A stretch of DNA of 64,000 nucleotides from Yoonia sp. SS1-5 (GTDB lineage: Bacteria; Pseudomonadota; Alphaproteobacteria; Rhodobacterales; Rhodobacteraceae). Shown piece after piece: positions 54,526 through 63,777 of this stretch (position 1 is the stretch's first letter; each line of letters starts with the position of its first letter). Below the pieces are notes generated by a model. The model searched no databases. It was given only the letters and a program-made list of their open reading frames with translations, and was not told the origin of the DNA. The DNA is taken from NCBI RefSeq assembly GCF_038443705.2, contig NZ_CP151767.2:2967501-3031500 (forward strand). Reading direction: 5' to 3'. Both the position numbers and the translations under genes were made by a program.

Positions 54526-55050
54526 CTAGTCGATATCGCCCCCCGCGCCAACCAGATCGCGGGGTACGACAAATGCGACACAATCTCCGCCCTGCTTTTG
54601 CATGTCCTGCCAATCGTCGATGGCAAAGTCGATGACCGTGGTGGCGCATGTAGGATAGTCATCGAACCGGTGATGTAGCGGGCGCGTATCCACCAGCATA
54701 TCAGCGGCCATCCCGATCCCTGGATTATGCCCGATAACGGCGATTGTGTCGGTTTGTGCCTTGCGGACCAGGTCAATGACCGTGTCCGGTGCGGCATGAT
54801 ACAGCATTGCCGTCAGTTCCAGTTTTGGCTGTGCGGGCAGGGTGCTGATGATCCGTTCCGCTGTTTCTTGCGTACGTGCCGCGTCAGAGCAAAGGATCGC
54901 CTGTGGGACGTGTCCTTCAGTCCCCAGCCAGTTGCCGATGGCCGTCGCAGCGGCGCGGCCGCGCGGGTTCAGCACCCTTTCATGATCATCTGCAAAGGCA
55001 TTATCCCAGCTTGATTTCGCATGGCGGATCAGGATCAGACGTTTGGTCAT
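54526..55050 (-). CDS. SixA-type histidine phosphatase
   Basis: The 174-residue enzyme of the histidine phosphatase superfamily has the phospho-histidine motif LILIRHAKSSWDNAFADDHE, then LNPRGRAAATAIGNWL, LCSDAARTQETAERI and the second histidine in IAVIGHNPGIGMAADML. SixA in E. coli dephosphorylates phosphotransfer proteins; the target here is unknown. Its start overlaps the stop of the Fe-S protein gene by 4 bases. Confidence 0.88.
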   Translation of the reverse strand: MTKRLILIRHAKSSWDNAFADDHERVLNPRGRAAATAIGNWLGTEGHVPQAILCSDAARTQETAERIISTLPAQPKLELTAMLYHAAPDTVIDLVRKAQTDTIAVIGHNPGIGMAADMLVDTRPLHHRFDDYPTCATTVIDFAIDDWQDMQKQGGDCVAFVVPRDLVGAGGDID

Positions 55051-55697
55051 AGGAATGCTTTCATGTGGAAATGGGCTTGCGCTGGCAGTCGTCGGCCCTG
55101 GCCAACCGGGCAGGCCCGTCGTGCGGCACAGCCTTGATGCATGCAGTCATTGCCAGCCGGGGATCGCAGATAGGTCTTGCAGGTATCGACGTCGTAGCCA
55201 TCGTCAAATGCGCCAACCGGGCAGGCCGTTTTGCAGGGCTGTGTCGGGCAGGTATCGCATGGGCTGCTTTGGGGTGGCGCCTGGGCAAAGGTCCAATTCA
55301 GCAACAGCGCGCCCCGATAGGATGCAAACAGCCCTGCGGTCGCATGTACCAGAAAGCCGATAGGGGATGTCCATGCCTGCCCACTGCGCAACGCCCAGCT
55401 ATGAAAGGGCTGAAATGGTGGCCCGCCAAAGGGGTAGAGTGCCAGGGCATCGTGATCAGCTGCGACTTTATCGAGGGTTTGCCGGGACCAGCGATCAAGC
55501 GGATCAGCGCCCTGATCCCGATAGGCCGGGCTTTGCGTGAAAACACTCCAAAACCGCGGCTCGTCCGGCCCGATAAGCATCAGCGTACCAGTCTCAAGCG
55601 GAAGCATGTCCTGCGCGGTGATTGCAAAATGCCCCATGGATTTCAGCCCATGTGTGGCCAGCTCTGCTAGCAATGCGTCGTGACGCGGCGGGTTCAT
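55047..55697 (-). CDS. 4Fe-4S ferredoxin-like protein related to QueG
   Basis: This is a 216-residue cytosolic protein. The N-terminal part has GHFAITAQDMLPLETGTLML and GPDEPRFWSVFTQSPAYRDQ. The C-terminal part has eight or more cysteines in CDTCPTQPCKTACPVGAFDD, VDTCKTYLRSPAGNDCMHQG and CAARRACPVGQ, suggesting one or two iron-sulfur clusters. It is much shorter than queuosine reductase QueG (about 350 residues) and lacks its cobalamin domain, so it is a separate, uncharacterised family. Confidence 0.75.
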   Translation of the reverse strand: MNPPRHDALLAELATHGLKSMGHFAITAQDMLPLETGTLMLIGPDEPRFWSVFTQSPAYRDQGADPLDRWSRQTLDKVAADHDALALYPFGGPPFQPFHSWALRSGQAWTSPIGFLVHATAGLFASYRGALLLNWTFAQAPPQSSPCDTCPTQPCKTACPVGAFDDGYDVDTCKTYLRSPAGNDCMHQGCAARRACPVGQGRRLPAQAHFHMKAFL

Positions 55698-55715
55698 GGC
55701 AGGCTTGCCCTGTCT

Positions 55716-56216
55716 TCAGCCTGCGCGCGTCCAGCTTGGGGGCATGGTTGGGTTTGGTCCGTCCGTCTGGAACGTGACCGCGCTACTGCTGCAGTCATAG
55801 GTGCCACTGCCCCCGCCCATCATACCGGTGGAAGAGTCAAACGGGATCGTCATCGTCTGGCCCATGACATTCGCGGATCCAACCAGGTTGTAGCTGGATG
55901 TCGCAACTGTCCAGCGTCCGCCCTCGGCGGTAAAATTGCCACTGCTGACGCCGTTGACCCCAACATCCATCGCCGGTGCGTTCGGGACCACCACGTTGAT
56001 GACCATATTGTTCACATTCATGCTGGCGACACCATCTGGTGTGATCTGCATCGTCACACTGCCACCGACCGGTGTTGCGGTGCCATTCATCTGACCTGCC
56101 ATGATATCCGCCAGCCCGGCCAAATCGGCCTGCCAGGTGCCGATCAGACAATCATCAACCGCGAGCGCCGGCGATGCACAAACTGCAAGGGCCAGCGTGA
56201 AGGACGTAAGACGCAT
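55716..56216 (-). CDS. Secreted hypothetical protein
   Basis: I do not recognise a named family. The 166-residue product has a signal peptide (MRLTSFTLALAVCASPALAV) and a mature part rich in Gly, Thr, Met and Val. It has WQADLAGLADIMAGQMNGTA, a run of short beta-like strands (VNNMVINVVVP) and YDCSSSAVTFQ near the end. Two cysteines (DDCLIGTW and YDCSS) could form a disulfide; the WxADL/C..GTW pattern recalls lipocalin-like stress proteins. It lies 18 bases before the Fe-S protein gene on the same strand. Confidence 0.6.
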   Translation of the reverse strand: MRLTSFTLALAVCASPALAVDDCLIGTWQADLAGLADIMAGQMNGTATPVGGSVTMQITPDGVASMNVNNMVINVVVPNAPAMDVGVNGVSSGNFTAEGGRWTVATSSYNLVGSANVMGQTMTIPFDSSTGMMGGGSGTYDCSSSAVTFQTDGPNPTMPPSWTRAG

Positions 56217-56279
56217 CTGAAAGCTCCTGTGTGACAATGTCACCCGCAGGTTAGCACAAGATCTGCATTGCGGAAGGGT

Positions 56280-57155
56280 CTAACGCGGTTCGCGAATGAT
56301 CGACCCGGCCCCGTGTTCGGTAAAGAGTTCCAGCAGGCTCGCATTGGGCAACCGCCCATCCAGGATGACCACGGCCCGGACACCGCGCGCAAGCGCGTCC
56401 AGCGCGGTCTCGGTCTTGGGGATCATGCCGCCTGCAATCGTACCCTCGTTGATCATTTGCCGTGTCTGATCGGGGCTAAGCTGGGTCACCACCTCGCCGC
56501 TGGCATCCTTGACGCCGGCCACATCCGTCAGAAGCAACAGACGATCCGCCTTTAACGCGCCGGCAATTGCACCTGCTGCAGTGTCACCATTCACGTTGAA
56601 TGTCTGGTTGGCATCCATGCCGGTGGCAACGGGTGCCACAACCGGGATAATCCCGGCAGAAAAGAGATCGCGCAGCACCTGCACATTCATCTCGGTTGGT
56701 TTGCCCACGAAACCCAGTTCAGGGTCATCTGCCTCGGCCACCATCAGGTCATCATCCTTGCCGGACAGGCCAACCGCCCGCCCGCCTTCATCCATGATGG
56801 CTTGCACGATGCGCTTGTTGACCAGCCCGGTCAGCACCATTTCAACCACTTCGACAGTGGCCTGATCTGTCACGCGCTTGCCGCGCACAAACTCGGACTG
56901 GATCCCGAGCTTGTCGAGCATCTGATTGATCATTGGCCCGCCCCCGTGGACGACAACGGGGTTCATACCGACCTGTTTCATCAACACGATATCGCGCGCG
57001 AAATTCGCCATCGCATCCGCGTCACCCATGGCATTGCCGCCGAATTTCACGACAACAACCGCGCCGGAATAGCGTTGCATATAGGGCAGGGCCTCGGACA
57101 GGGTGCGGGCGATGGCGATCCAGTCACGGCTCATATCTTGGTTCCTTGTCTTCAT
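56280..57155 (-). CDS. argB: Acetylglutamate kinase
   Basis: The 291-residue amino-acid kinase phosphorylates N-acetylglutamate in arginine synthesis. It has [76 protein letters not shown] and [20 protein letters not shown]. The N-terminal extension before the first strand (about 20 residues) matches arginine-sensitive enzymes. Its start overlaps the engB stop by 4 bases. Confidence 0.96.
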   Translation of the reverse strand: MKTRNQDMSRDWIAIARTLSEALPYMQRYSGAVVVVKFGGNAMGDADAMANFARDIVLMKQVGMNPVVVHGGGPMINQMLDKLGIQSEFVRGKRVTDQATVEVVEMVLTGLVNKRIVQAIMDEGGRAVGLSGKDDDLMVAEADDPELGFVGKPTEMNVQVLRDLFSAGIIPVVAPVATGMDANQTFNVNGDTAAGAIAGALKADRLLLLTDVAGVKDASGEVVTQLSPDQTRQMINEGTIAGGMIPKTETALDALARGVRAVVILDGRLPNASLLELFTEHGAGSIIREPR

Positions 57156-57799
57156 GCGATCCCCGCGATGATCGCGCGCAGGGTCGGGATACCTTCGCCC
57201 TTTTCGGACGAGGTCAGCAAAAGCTCTGGAAAGGCGGCGGGATGCTTGGCGAGGGCCGCGCGGGTCTTGGCCAGGCTTTCGGCAAGGGCTGCACCCTTAA
57301 GCTTGTCGATTTTGGTCATCACCACCTGAAACGTGACCGCCGCGCTGTCGAGCAGCGACATGATCTCCTCGTCCACGGCTTTGGCGCCATGGCGCGCATC
57401 AATCAGCACAAAGACCCGGCGCAGGGTTTGCCGGCCTTGCAGATATTGTTTCAACAGGCGCTGCCACTTTTCCACAACGGCAACAGGGGCATTGGCAAAA
57501 CCGTAACCTGGCAGGTCGACCACATAGATATCCCCGGCGGTGAAATAGTTGATCTCTTGTGTCCGGCCGGGCGTGTTTGATGCGCGTGCAAGCCCCTTTC
57601 GGCCGGTCAGCGCATTGATCAGGGACGACTTGCCGACGTTGGACCGGCCCGCAAAGCAAACCTCGACCCGGTCGGCGGGGGGCAGGCCGTCCATTGCGAC
57701 CACGCCCTTGACGAAGGTGGTTTCACCCGCAAACAGCAGGCGGCCTTTTTCAATCGCGTGATCATCTGGAGTTTCGGCTTCGGGGAAGTGCATCTGCAT
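57152..57799 (-). CDS. engB: Ribosome-biogenesis GTP-binding protein EngB (YsxC/YihA)
   Basis: The 215-residue GTPase shows G1 [21 protein letters not shown]3 [14 protein letters not shown] and G4 [11 protein letters not shown], with the EngB N-terminal [19 protein letters not shown]. It assists large-subunit assembly. It is one base from the MOSC gene upstream and overlaps argB downstream, part of the yidC-MOSC-engB-argB series. Confidence 0.94.
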   Translation of the reverse strand: MQMHFPEAETPDDHAIEKGRLLFAGETTFVKGVVAMDGLPPADRVEVCFAGRSNVGKSSLINALTGRKGLARASNTPGRTQEINYFTAGDIYVVDLPGYGFANAPVAVVEKWQRLLKQYLQGRQTLRRVFVLIDARHGAKAVDEEIMSLLDSAAVTFQVVMTKIDKLKGAALAESLAKTRAALAKHPAAFPELLLTSSEKGEGIPTLRAIIAGIA

Positions 57800-57800
57800 T

Positions 57801-58556
57801 CTAAAGCACCTCTGCTATATCGTTCAGGCTGATGGTGCCGGATTTCGTCACCGTGGCATATACGCCAAAATGTTGGTGGTCCCACGCTTCGCGCAGGATC
57901 CCAAGCGTGTCGGTATCGCGGTGTCCGGTGCGTGGATTGGCCATCGTCGCCTTGCAGCGCCGGATGGGCTCTTGAATATCAAGCTCGGCCGTTCCGATCC
58001 GAATTGTCTTGCCGGTCCATTCGAACTCTTCCCAGGCTGCGGGGCCGTCCAGCCAGATATTCCCGCGCCACCGCTCGGGTTCAAGCTTGCGTCCGAGCCG
58101 CCCTTCGACCGCGCGGTGTGTGGCCGTATTCATGATTGAGATCGACGGGAAACTGGTATCTGTCATGCCGCGGGCCGGTACCGCAACAATGCCGGTGGGA
58201 ACCCGTTGATCGGCCGGGCAAAGCGGCATCACCCAGGCCAGAAAACCAGCGATCTGATCCGGATCGTCCGGGTTGAACCGGTGGCTGCCCAAATCGTCAT
58301 GGCGCAGGGTGATTTCGCCTGCAGCCTCATCCAGGGTGGCCCAGATACCGGCAAGCCCCGGGGTGGCGACGGTGATCATGAAGTTGCGGCACATGACCCA
58401 GCGCGGGTCGGCCTGATCGAACTTGTGATCTGCATGGGTGACGGCCCAATGACGATCCCATGGCATGGTCTGTCCGGCGGTCAGCGCAACCGTCTCGATC
58501 GCCTCCCGCCCGTGACTTTTGATCGGATGCCGCCACAAAGCGGCGACACGGGTCAT
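57801..58556 (-). CDS. MOSC-domain protein
   Basis: This is a 251-residue protein. The N-terminal beta-barrel MOSC_N part has RVAALWRHPIKSHGREAIE and the MOSC domain has PERWRGNIWLDGPAAWEEFE, IRIGTAELDIQEPIRRCKAT and the C-terminal HFGVYATVTKSGTI. The cysteine in IRRCKAT is the conserved one used in persulfide/molybdenum-sulfur chemistry. It starts immediately after the yidC stop (TAAATG). The substrate is unknown. Confidence 0.88.
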   Translation of the reverse strand: MTRVAALWRHPIKSHGREAIETVALTAGQTMPWDRHWAVTHADHKFDQADPRWVMCRNFMITVATPGLAGIWATLDEAAGEITLRHDDLGSHRFNPDDPDQIAGFLAWVMPLCPADQRVPTGIVAVPARGMTDTSFPSISIMNTATHRAVEGRLGRKLEPERWRGNIWLDGPAAWEEFEWTGKTIRIGTAELDIQEPIRRCKATMANPRTGHRDTDTLGILREAWDHQHFGVYATVTKSGTISLNDIAEVL

Positions 58557-60389
58557 TTACTTGCCCTCTTTCTTGGCAGGCTCTGCCGCGTCTTTCGCCT
58601 CTTTCTTGCGTCTGACGCTGGACTTGATGTTTCCAAACACATCTGGCTTTGCCCCATGACTGCGCATGATGAAATACTGCTGCCCGAAGGTGATGATGTT
58701 GTTCGCAATCCAATAGATCACAAGGCCGGACGCAAACGATCCAAGCATGAACATAAAGACCCACGGCATCCATGCAAAGATCATCTGCTGGGTCGGATCG
58801 GTTGGAGCGGGGTTCAGTTTCTGCTGCAGCCACATCGAGACACCCAACAGGATCGGCAATATGCCAATCATGACAAGCGCCAGAATTGATCCAGGCTCGG
58901 GTGCGGCCCATGGCAGGGCGCCAAACAGGTTGAAGATCGAAGATGGGTCAGGCACGCTGAGGTCCTTGATCCAGCCAATCCACGCGGCATGCCGCAATTC
59001 GATGGTGACGAAGATCACCTTGTAGAGCGAGAAAAAGATCGGAATTTGCAACAGGATCGGCAGACACCCGGCGGCGGGGTTTACCTTGTTGTCCTTGTAC
59101 AGCTTCATCATGCCTTGCTGCATGGCCTGCCGGTCATCGCCTGACCGCTCTTTCAGCGCCTCCATCTCGGGCTGCAGCTCTTTCATCTTGGCCATGGAGA
59201 CGTAGGATTTATATGCCAGCGGCAGCACCAGCGCCTTAAGGATGAATGTCAGCGCGATGATCGACCAACCCATATTGCCGATGGCCAGGTTCAGCGTGTG
59301 CAACAGCCAGAAAATTGGCTTTGTCAGGAAAAAGAACCAACCCCAGTCGATACTGTCCAGAAAACCCTGCACGCCGCCTTCGTTTTCGTAGTCACGGATC
59401 GCTTCCCATTCCTTGGCGCCAGCGAAAAAGCGGGTGCTGACCGTGGCCGACGCCCCGGGCGCAACTGTCTGCGGGGCCATGACAGCCTCGGCCTGATAGA
59501 GATCGCGGTTATCGAAATATTTGGAGGTCGAGCGGAATGGTGATGACTGATCGGGGATCAAGGTCGTCATCCAGTAATGGTCTGTGTAGCCGATCCAACC
59601 GGATGAGGATACATCCAGACGCTCGGCCTGCGTGCGTTCGCGTGGGTCAATGTCATATTCGGTAATGGCGTCATAGTCGGTCTCTTCCAACTCGCCATCG
59701 GTCATCCGCACCAGACCCTCGTGCAGGATGAAGAAGTTTTTCAGGTCATCGGGCTGCCCATGCCGGCGGATCAGCCCGTAGGGCCGCGCGGCGACTGGTT
59801 GTGCCCCGGTATTTTCCACCGATTGGGTAAAGGTGAACATAAAGTCATCATCCACCCCGACTTCGGTCCGGAATGTCTGACCCGCACTGTTGTCCCAAAC
59901 CAGGGTCACCGGGGTGCTGGGTGTCAGCACATCGCCGCTTTCCAGCGCCCATTCGGTGTCGGGGCCGGGGACATTGGCAGGATCAATACCGTCCGTTGCG
60001 GTCCAGCCGAATGTCGCAAAATAGGCCCCGACTTCGCCAACCGGGCGCAACAGGCGCACTGTCTCGGCCCCCGGATCCAGTGTTTCGCGGTAATTGGTCA
60101 GCGCCAGATCATCAATGCGCCCGCCCAGCAGCGACAGCGACCCGCTCAACACATCCGTCTTGATTTCGACACGGGGTGCGTCAGCGACCGGTTCGGGCAC
60201 ATCTGTGGGCGCGGTGGGCGCACCTGCAACCGGATCTGCAGCCGGAAGCGCCCCGCCTTCGGTACTGACGGCCGTTTCTTGGGTGGGCGCGACAGGAATG
60301 TCTTCTGGCGGGAAGAATGCGGTCCAGATCATGATGACCGCAAAGCTCAGCACAGTGGCGAGTATGAGGTTCCTGTTCTGTTCGTTCAT
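58557..60389 (-). CDS. yidC: Membrane protein insertase YidC
   Basis: This is a 610-residue Oxa1/YidC insertase. It has an N-terminal helix (RNLILATVLSFAVIMIWTAF), a linker rich in Pro and Ala, the periplasmic P2 domain (about 70-340) and the conserved core with LAIGNMGWSIIALTFILKAL, MQQGMMKLYKDNKVNPAAGC and LPILLQIPIFFSLYKVIFV, ending with a basic tail (SVRRKKEAKDAAE). The ATG at 60389 precedes the family start MNEQNRN; the frame opens 8 codons earlier. Confidence 0.95.
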   Translation of the reverse strand: MNEQNRNLILATVLSFAVIMIWTAFFPPEDIPVAPTQETAVSTEGGALPAADPVAGAPTAPTDVPEPVADAPRVEIKTDVLSGSLSLLGGRIDDLALTNYRETLDPGAETVRLLRPVGEVGAYFATFGWTATDGIDPANVPGPDTEWALESGDVLTPSTPVTLVWDNSAGQTFRTEVGVDDDFMFTFTQSVENTGAQPVAARPYGLIRRHGQPDDLKNFFILHEGLVRMTDGELEETDYDAITEYDIDPRERTQAERLDVSSSGWIGYTDHYWMTTLIPDQSSPFRSTSKYFDNRDLYQAEAVMAPQTVAPGASATVSTRFFAGAKEWEAIRDYENEGGVQGFLDSIDWGWFFFLTKPIFWLLHTLNLAIGNMGWSIIALTFILKALVLPLAYKSYVSMAKMKELQPEMEALKERSGDDRQAMQQGMMKLYKDNKVNPAAGCLPILLQIPIFFSLYKVIFVTIELRHAAWIGWIKDLSVPDPSSIFNLFGALPWAAPEPGSILALVMIGILPILLGVSMWLQQKLNPAPTDPTQQMIFAWMPWVFMFMLGSFASGLVIYWIANNIITFGQQYFIMRSHGAKPDVFGNIKSSVRRKKEAKDAAEPAKKEGK

Positions 60390-60508
60390 CTGAAAACCGC
60401 CCGTTTCCCACAAAAAATCTAGACGCCGTTCAACCTGTCAGGGGGCAAAAGGTCAAGCGGTTTTGCCTCATATAAGGCCAAATGACCCAATTGCGATGGG
60501 CGTTTTGA

Positions 60509-61378
60509 CTAGTCTTGCCGTTTCTGGGGTGATCCCAATGCCAAGCCCGCGAAATCGAACAGTTTCGGGTCGAGCAAATGGGATGGGCGCGCGTTCATCA
60601 ATGCGCGAAACATGACCTGTCGCCTGCCAGGGCTATTCTTTTCCCAACCGTCGAGTATTTGCTTGACCTGCTGGCGCTGCAATCCGTCCTGCGAGCCACA
60701 CAGATCACATGGAATAATCGGATAATTCATGGCCTTGGCAAATTTTTCGCAATCCGCCTCGGCCACATGGGCCAATGGCCGATAGACGAAAAGATCACCC
60801 TCTTCGTTGAGCAGTTTGGGTGGCATCGTTGCCAGCCGTCCACCGTGAAACAGGTTCATGAAGAATGTTTCGAGAATATCATCCCGGTGGTGCCCCAGAA
60901 TGATTGCGTCGCACCCTTCCTCGCGCGCCACACGGTAGAGGTTGCCGCGCCGCAGCCGCGAGCAGAGCGCGCAAAAGGTCCGCCCCTGCGGGATCTTGTC
61001 CATTACGATTGAATAGGTGTCCTGATATTCGATCCGGTGAGGGACACCCATTTTTTCAAGGAATTCAGGTAAGACCGTCGCCGGAAAGCCCGGCTGCCCC
61101 TGATCAAGGTTGCATGCCAGCAACTCCACCGGCAAAAGCCCGCGCCATTTCAATTCGTAAAGCACCGCCAGCAATGTGTAGCTGTCCTTGCCGCCGGACA
61201 AGCATACCAACCATTTGGGTGTTTTGCCCGCCTGTCCATCGCCGTTTCCAGGCGCGATCATGCCGTATTGTTCAATTGCCTCGCGGGTCGCGCGCACGAT
61301 ACGTTTACGAAGTTTCTTGAACTCCGTCGTAGAAGGGGCGCCATGAAAAAGCGGATGGATTTCGGCATCGTCAAGCAT
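60509..61378 (-). CDS. ttcA: tRNA 2-thiocytidine(32) synthetase TtcA
   Basis: The 289-residue PP-loop ATPase thiolates cytidine 32 of certain tRNAs using a 4Fe-4S cluster. It has the PP loop [36 protein letters not shown] with the first Cxx[21 protein letters not shown] and [13 protein letters not shown] with the second CxxC. The ATG at 61378 is chosen; a TTG at 61384 is possible. It lies 119 bases upstream of yidC on the same strand. Confidence 0.93.
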   Translation of the reverse strand: MLDDAEIHPLFHGAPSTTEFKKLRKRIVRATREAIEQYGMIAPGNGDGQAGKTPKWLVCLSGGKDSYTLLAVLYELKWRGLLPVELLACNLDQGQPGFPATVLPEFLEKMGVPHRIEYQDTYSIVMDKIPQGRTFCALCSRLRRGNLYRVAREEGCDAIILGHHRDDILETFFMNLFHGGRLATMPPKLLNEEGDLFVYRPLAHVAEADCEKFAKAMNYPIIPCDLCGSQDGLQRQQVKQILDGWEKNSPGRRQVMFRALMNARPSHLLDPKLFDFAGLALGSPQKRQD

Positions 61379-61423
61379 GCCCAAGCCCTACCCCGCGTCA
61401 GCCCTTCCGCCAAGAGGTAAATC

Positions 61424-62017
61424 ATGAAGTGTTACCACGGCCCGCTGCAAGCCAGCGACCCTTATCCCGCACCCGGAACGCCCGTTGCGGCGGCAAGTTT
61501 TGAAAGCAGTCTGGTGCTGTTTCGTCCGGTCGAGGGGATCGTCGCATGTGACGGTACCACCCCGCGCGACGGCGAAGACGTCTATCTGACGGGTGCGCCG
61601 CTGGTCTGCCGATGGCAGGATGATCAGCAAAACCAGTTCGAGGTTGTGGTCACGCCCGGCTTTGTCACTGACCTGACAAGCGTTCCCGCACCGCTGCGGG
61701 GTCTGATCAGCCGGGCAGGGCCATGGTTAGAGGCCGCCATTCTGCATGACTATCTTTACGTGGCCTGGCAGGATCTGCCCGGGCGCGGCGCCTTGCCGGA
61801 TGATCGCCGCTTTGCTGATCGGGTGATGCTGGCTGCGATGCGGGCGGCCGGGGTCGGGGTGATCCGGCGCTTTGCGATTTTTGCAGCCGTACGCATTTTT
61901 GGCGGACCCGGCTACCGGACTGCCCGGGCGTTTCGATTTGGCGATGCGACCGACCCCCGGCTTGTCCATCTTGCAGCGGTACCTGATCTGGTCGAGGACG
62001 CGCCCCGTATTACCTGA
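61424..62017 (+). CDS. DUF1353 family protein
   Basis: This is a 197-residue protein with the DUF1353 core FVTDLTSVPAPLRGLISRAG, PWLEAAILHDYLYVAWQDLP and DRRFADRVMLAAMRAAGVGV. The HDYLY and D residues suggest a metal-dependent hydrolase-like fold, as in phage-related homologues, but no activity is established. It is divergent from ttcA and followed 27 bases later by a lipoprotein gene on the same strand. Confidence 0.8.
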   Translation: MKCYHGPLQASDPYPAPGTPVAAASFESSLVLFRPVEGIVACDGTTPRDGEDVYLTGAPLVCRWQDDQQNQFEVVVTPGFVTDLTSVPAPLRGLISRAGPWLEAAILHDYLYVAWQDLPGRGALPDDRRFADRVMLAAMRAAGVGVIRRFAIFAAVRIFGGPGYRTARAFRFGDATDPRLVHLAAVPDLVEDAPRIT

Positions 62018-62044
62018 TAGATAAATATCAGGAATTCAGCCCAT

Positions 62045-62584
62045 ATGCGTTTCTTTGCAATCTGCGCCATCGCCCTTCTGACCGCCTGCACGGGCAAGCC
62101 GTCATTTGATGACCCGCCCTTGAGTGACCGCAAACTGAACCTTGAAGAGTTCTTTGCCGGCGAGCTGGTGGCTTATGGCCAGTTTCAGGATGTGCTAGGC
62201 ACCGTGCGCCGCAGTTTCGTCGTCACCATAAATGGCGACTGGGATGGGGAGCGGCTGCGGTTGGTTGAGGATTTCGTCTACGAGGATGGCTCAACCGAGC
62301 AACGGATCTGGACCCTCACCAAAACCGGCCCCGACAGTTGGACGGGCACCGCGCCCGGCGTGATTGGCGCCGCCACAGGGATCGAGCAAGGCGATCGGTT
62401 CAACTGGAAATACGAGATCGACCTGCCGGTGCCGTCAGCCACGGGTGAGGCGGAAACACTGCGTGTCACGTTCGATGACTGGATGTGGTTGTTGGCGGAG
62501 GACCGATTGCTCAATCTGGCTTACGTGAAACGGTTTGGACTGGACATCGGTGTTGTGACGATCTCGTTTGAGAAAAAGGTATAA
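62045..62584 (+). CDS. DUF3833 family lipoprotein
   Basis: This is a 179-residue lipoprotein. The lipobox LLTAC15 follows a short hydrophobic signal (FFAICAIALLTA). The mature part has the DUF3833 stretches LNLEEFFAGELVAYGQFQDV, VYEDGSTEQRIWTLTKTGP, WKYEIDLPVPSATGEAETL and FDDWMWLLAEDRLLNLAYVK. It is probably anchored in the inner leaflet of the outer membrane; function unknown. A short intergenic gap suggests an operon with the DUF1353 gene. Confidence 0.85.
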   Translation: MRFFAICAIALLTACTGKPSFDDPPLSDRKLNLEEFFAGELVAYGQFQDVLGTVRRSFVVTINGDWDGERLRLVEDFVYEDGSTEQRIWTLTKTGPDSWTGTAPGVIGAATGIEQGDRFNWKYEIDLPVPSATGEAETLRVTFDDWMWLLAEDRLLNLAYVKRFGLDIGVVTISFEKKV

Positions 62585-62632
62585 CTGGCGGCTTCTGAAT
62601 TGCAAATTTCTGCTCTGAGCCCGACTTTGACA

Positions 62633-62926
62633 TTAGATCACGGTCCATTCTTCCGTGGTAACCCAATTGTCTTCCGCGACGTGGTGGTCTGATGCGCAGA
62701 ATAATATAGCGTCGGACATTTTTTCAAAAAAGTAGTCGTTGCGTTCTTCAAGTAGGTCTTGATCATTGTATAGCACCACATTTACAGGTGGGTTTATCGG
62801 ATCATTTTCAATTTCTTGCGAACCAGTTTCGATCGAAATTGATCTTGGATAGTCCTGTTCCTCGCCATATTTTTCTTTCATCAAGTCGCCATCTAGCAAT
62901 GCTGTGGATTTGCGCAGCCAAGCCAT
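62633..62926 (-). CDS. Hypothetical protein, low-GC orphan
   Basis: I do not recognise this 97-residue, strongly acidic protein (LLDGDLMKEKYGEEQDYPRS, DPINPPVNVVLYNDQDLLEE, then FFEKMSDAILFCASDHHVAE). It has no signal peptide or membrane helix. GAGAGGG stands 8 bases before the ATG, which supports it being real. Its base composition is more AT-rich than the flanking genes. It lies next to a duplicated piece of the yidD 3' end. Confidence 0.55.
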   Translation of the reverse strand: MAWLRKSTALLDGDLMKEKYGEEQDYPRSISIETGSQEIENDPINPPVNVVLYNDQDLLEERNDYFFEKMSDAILFCASDHHVAEDNWVTTEEWTVI

Positions 62927-62991
62927 GAAAAAGGCCCTCTCAAGAGTCTAGTCGGATCGTAATGCATCGCCGCAACGGATGGCAACAAAGT

Positions 62992-63044
62992 CCGCCCTGC
63001 GCGCTTTGATAACCCGCCAGCAGTCAATCCGGCACATTGTCGAT
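62992..63044. repeat. Duplicated copy of the yidD 3' end (direct repeat A)
   Basis: These 53 bases match 63524-63576 at 50 positions in the same orientation. The copy includes the complement of the last six yidD codons and its stop (IDNVPD). The two copies are 532 bases apart and bracket the orphan gene at 63090. It may be a duplication left by an insertion beside yidD. Confidence 0.85.
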
Positions 63045-63089
63045 GATGCTGCATTGAGGCTAACGTCCGCTATGCGGAAATAGGAAAGG

Positions 63090-63482
63090 ATGAGACCAAG
63101 AATGGGGCGCCGTTATTTGACATCCAATGAAGTCGAAGCCGCTTTGGGTAGGGGGAAGACAATCGAGTGCTTTATTGGTCCTTTTTCTTCAAGTGGCCGA
63201 ACGGGCGTTCGTCATCTTGCTTTGAAAGCCACAGGAAAAAGGATTGAGCTCAAGGTCTTTGAAACAGCCGACCTAGGTAGCCCGGATTTTCTTGACTTAG
63301 GTGAGTTTGGCTCTGTCAATCCAGACGTCGAGTTTGGAGATGCAGACGTGGTGATGAAATTCGACGATCTCGCTGCTTGCTTCTCATATCTGGAAGAGAG
63401 ATGGCATGGATGCACGCAAGCGTTGGTGAACGAGGGCATTGTGCAGGATGAATATGCCGACTATCTGGCTCGAGATTGTTGA
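63090..63482 (+). CDS. Hypothetical protein between duplicated yidD ends
   Basis: I do not recognise this 130-residue cytosolic protein (RRYLTSNEVEAALGRGKTIE, then CFIGPFSSSGRTGVRHLALK and DDLAACFSYLEERWHGCTQA). The start could be the ATG at 63090 or 63102. Composition is more AT-rich than the flanks. It lies wholly between two direct repeats derived from the yidD terminus, which suggests it arrived as a small insertion. No mobility gene is present. Confidence 0.6.
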   Translation: MRPRMGRRYLTSNEVEAALGRGKTIECFIGPFSSSGRTGVRHLALKATGKRIELKVFETADLGSPDFLDLGEFGSVNPDVEFGDADVVMKFDDLAACFSYLEERWHGCTQALVNEGIVQDEYADYLARDC

Positions 63483-63523
63483 AAGCTGACTTTAGCGCCA
63501 AGATACCCAATGACCGCTGTGTC

Positions 63524-63576
63524 CCGCCCTGCGCGCTTTGATAGACCGCCAGCGGTCAATCCGGCACATTGTCGAT
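63524..63576. repeat. Authentic yidD 3' end (direct repeat B)
   Basis: This is the partner of the copy at 62992-63044 (3 mismatches in 53). It spans the yidD stop at 63556 and 32 bases beyond it. Its bounds define the outer edge of the 532-base unit. Confidence 0.85.
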
Positions 63577-63777
63577 ACCGGCCCCGCCCCACGGGTGGCA
63601 GCGTCCGATCCGCCGGGCGGCAAGCCAGCTGCCCTTGATCGCACCGTGTTTTTCCAGCGCTTCCAGCGCATAGGCCGAACATGTCGGTTGAAACCGGCAG
63701 CCATGGCCGACCCATGGCGACAGGATCAGTCGGTAGCCTCGGACAGGCAGTGCAACGAGATGGGCCAATGGTGTCAT
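63556..63777 (-). CDS. yidD: Membrane protein insertion efficiency factor YidD
   Basis: The 73-residue YidD has the family sequence [40 protein letters not shown] and [18 protein letters not shown]. It carries the three conserved cysteines and is a peripheral inner-membrane factor that helps YidC. It overlaps rnpA by 4 bases. The usual rnpA-yidD-yidC order is interrupted here by about 2.2 kb of plus- and minus-strand accessory genes plus ttcA. Confidence 0.95.
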   Translation of the reverse strand: MTPLAHLVALPVRGYRLILSPWVGHGCRFQPTCSAYALEALEKHGAIKGSWLAARRIGRCHPWGGAGIDNVPD

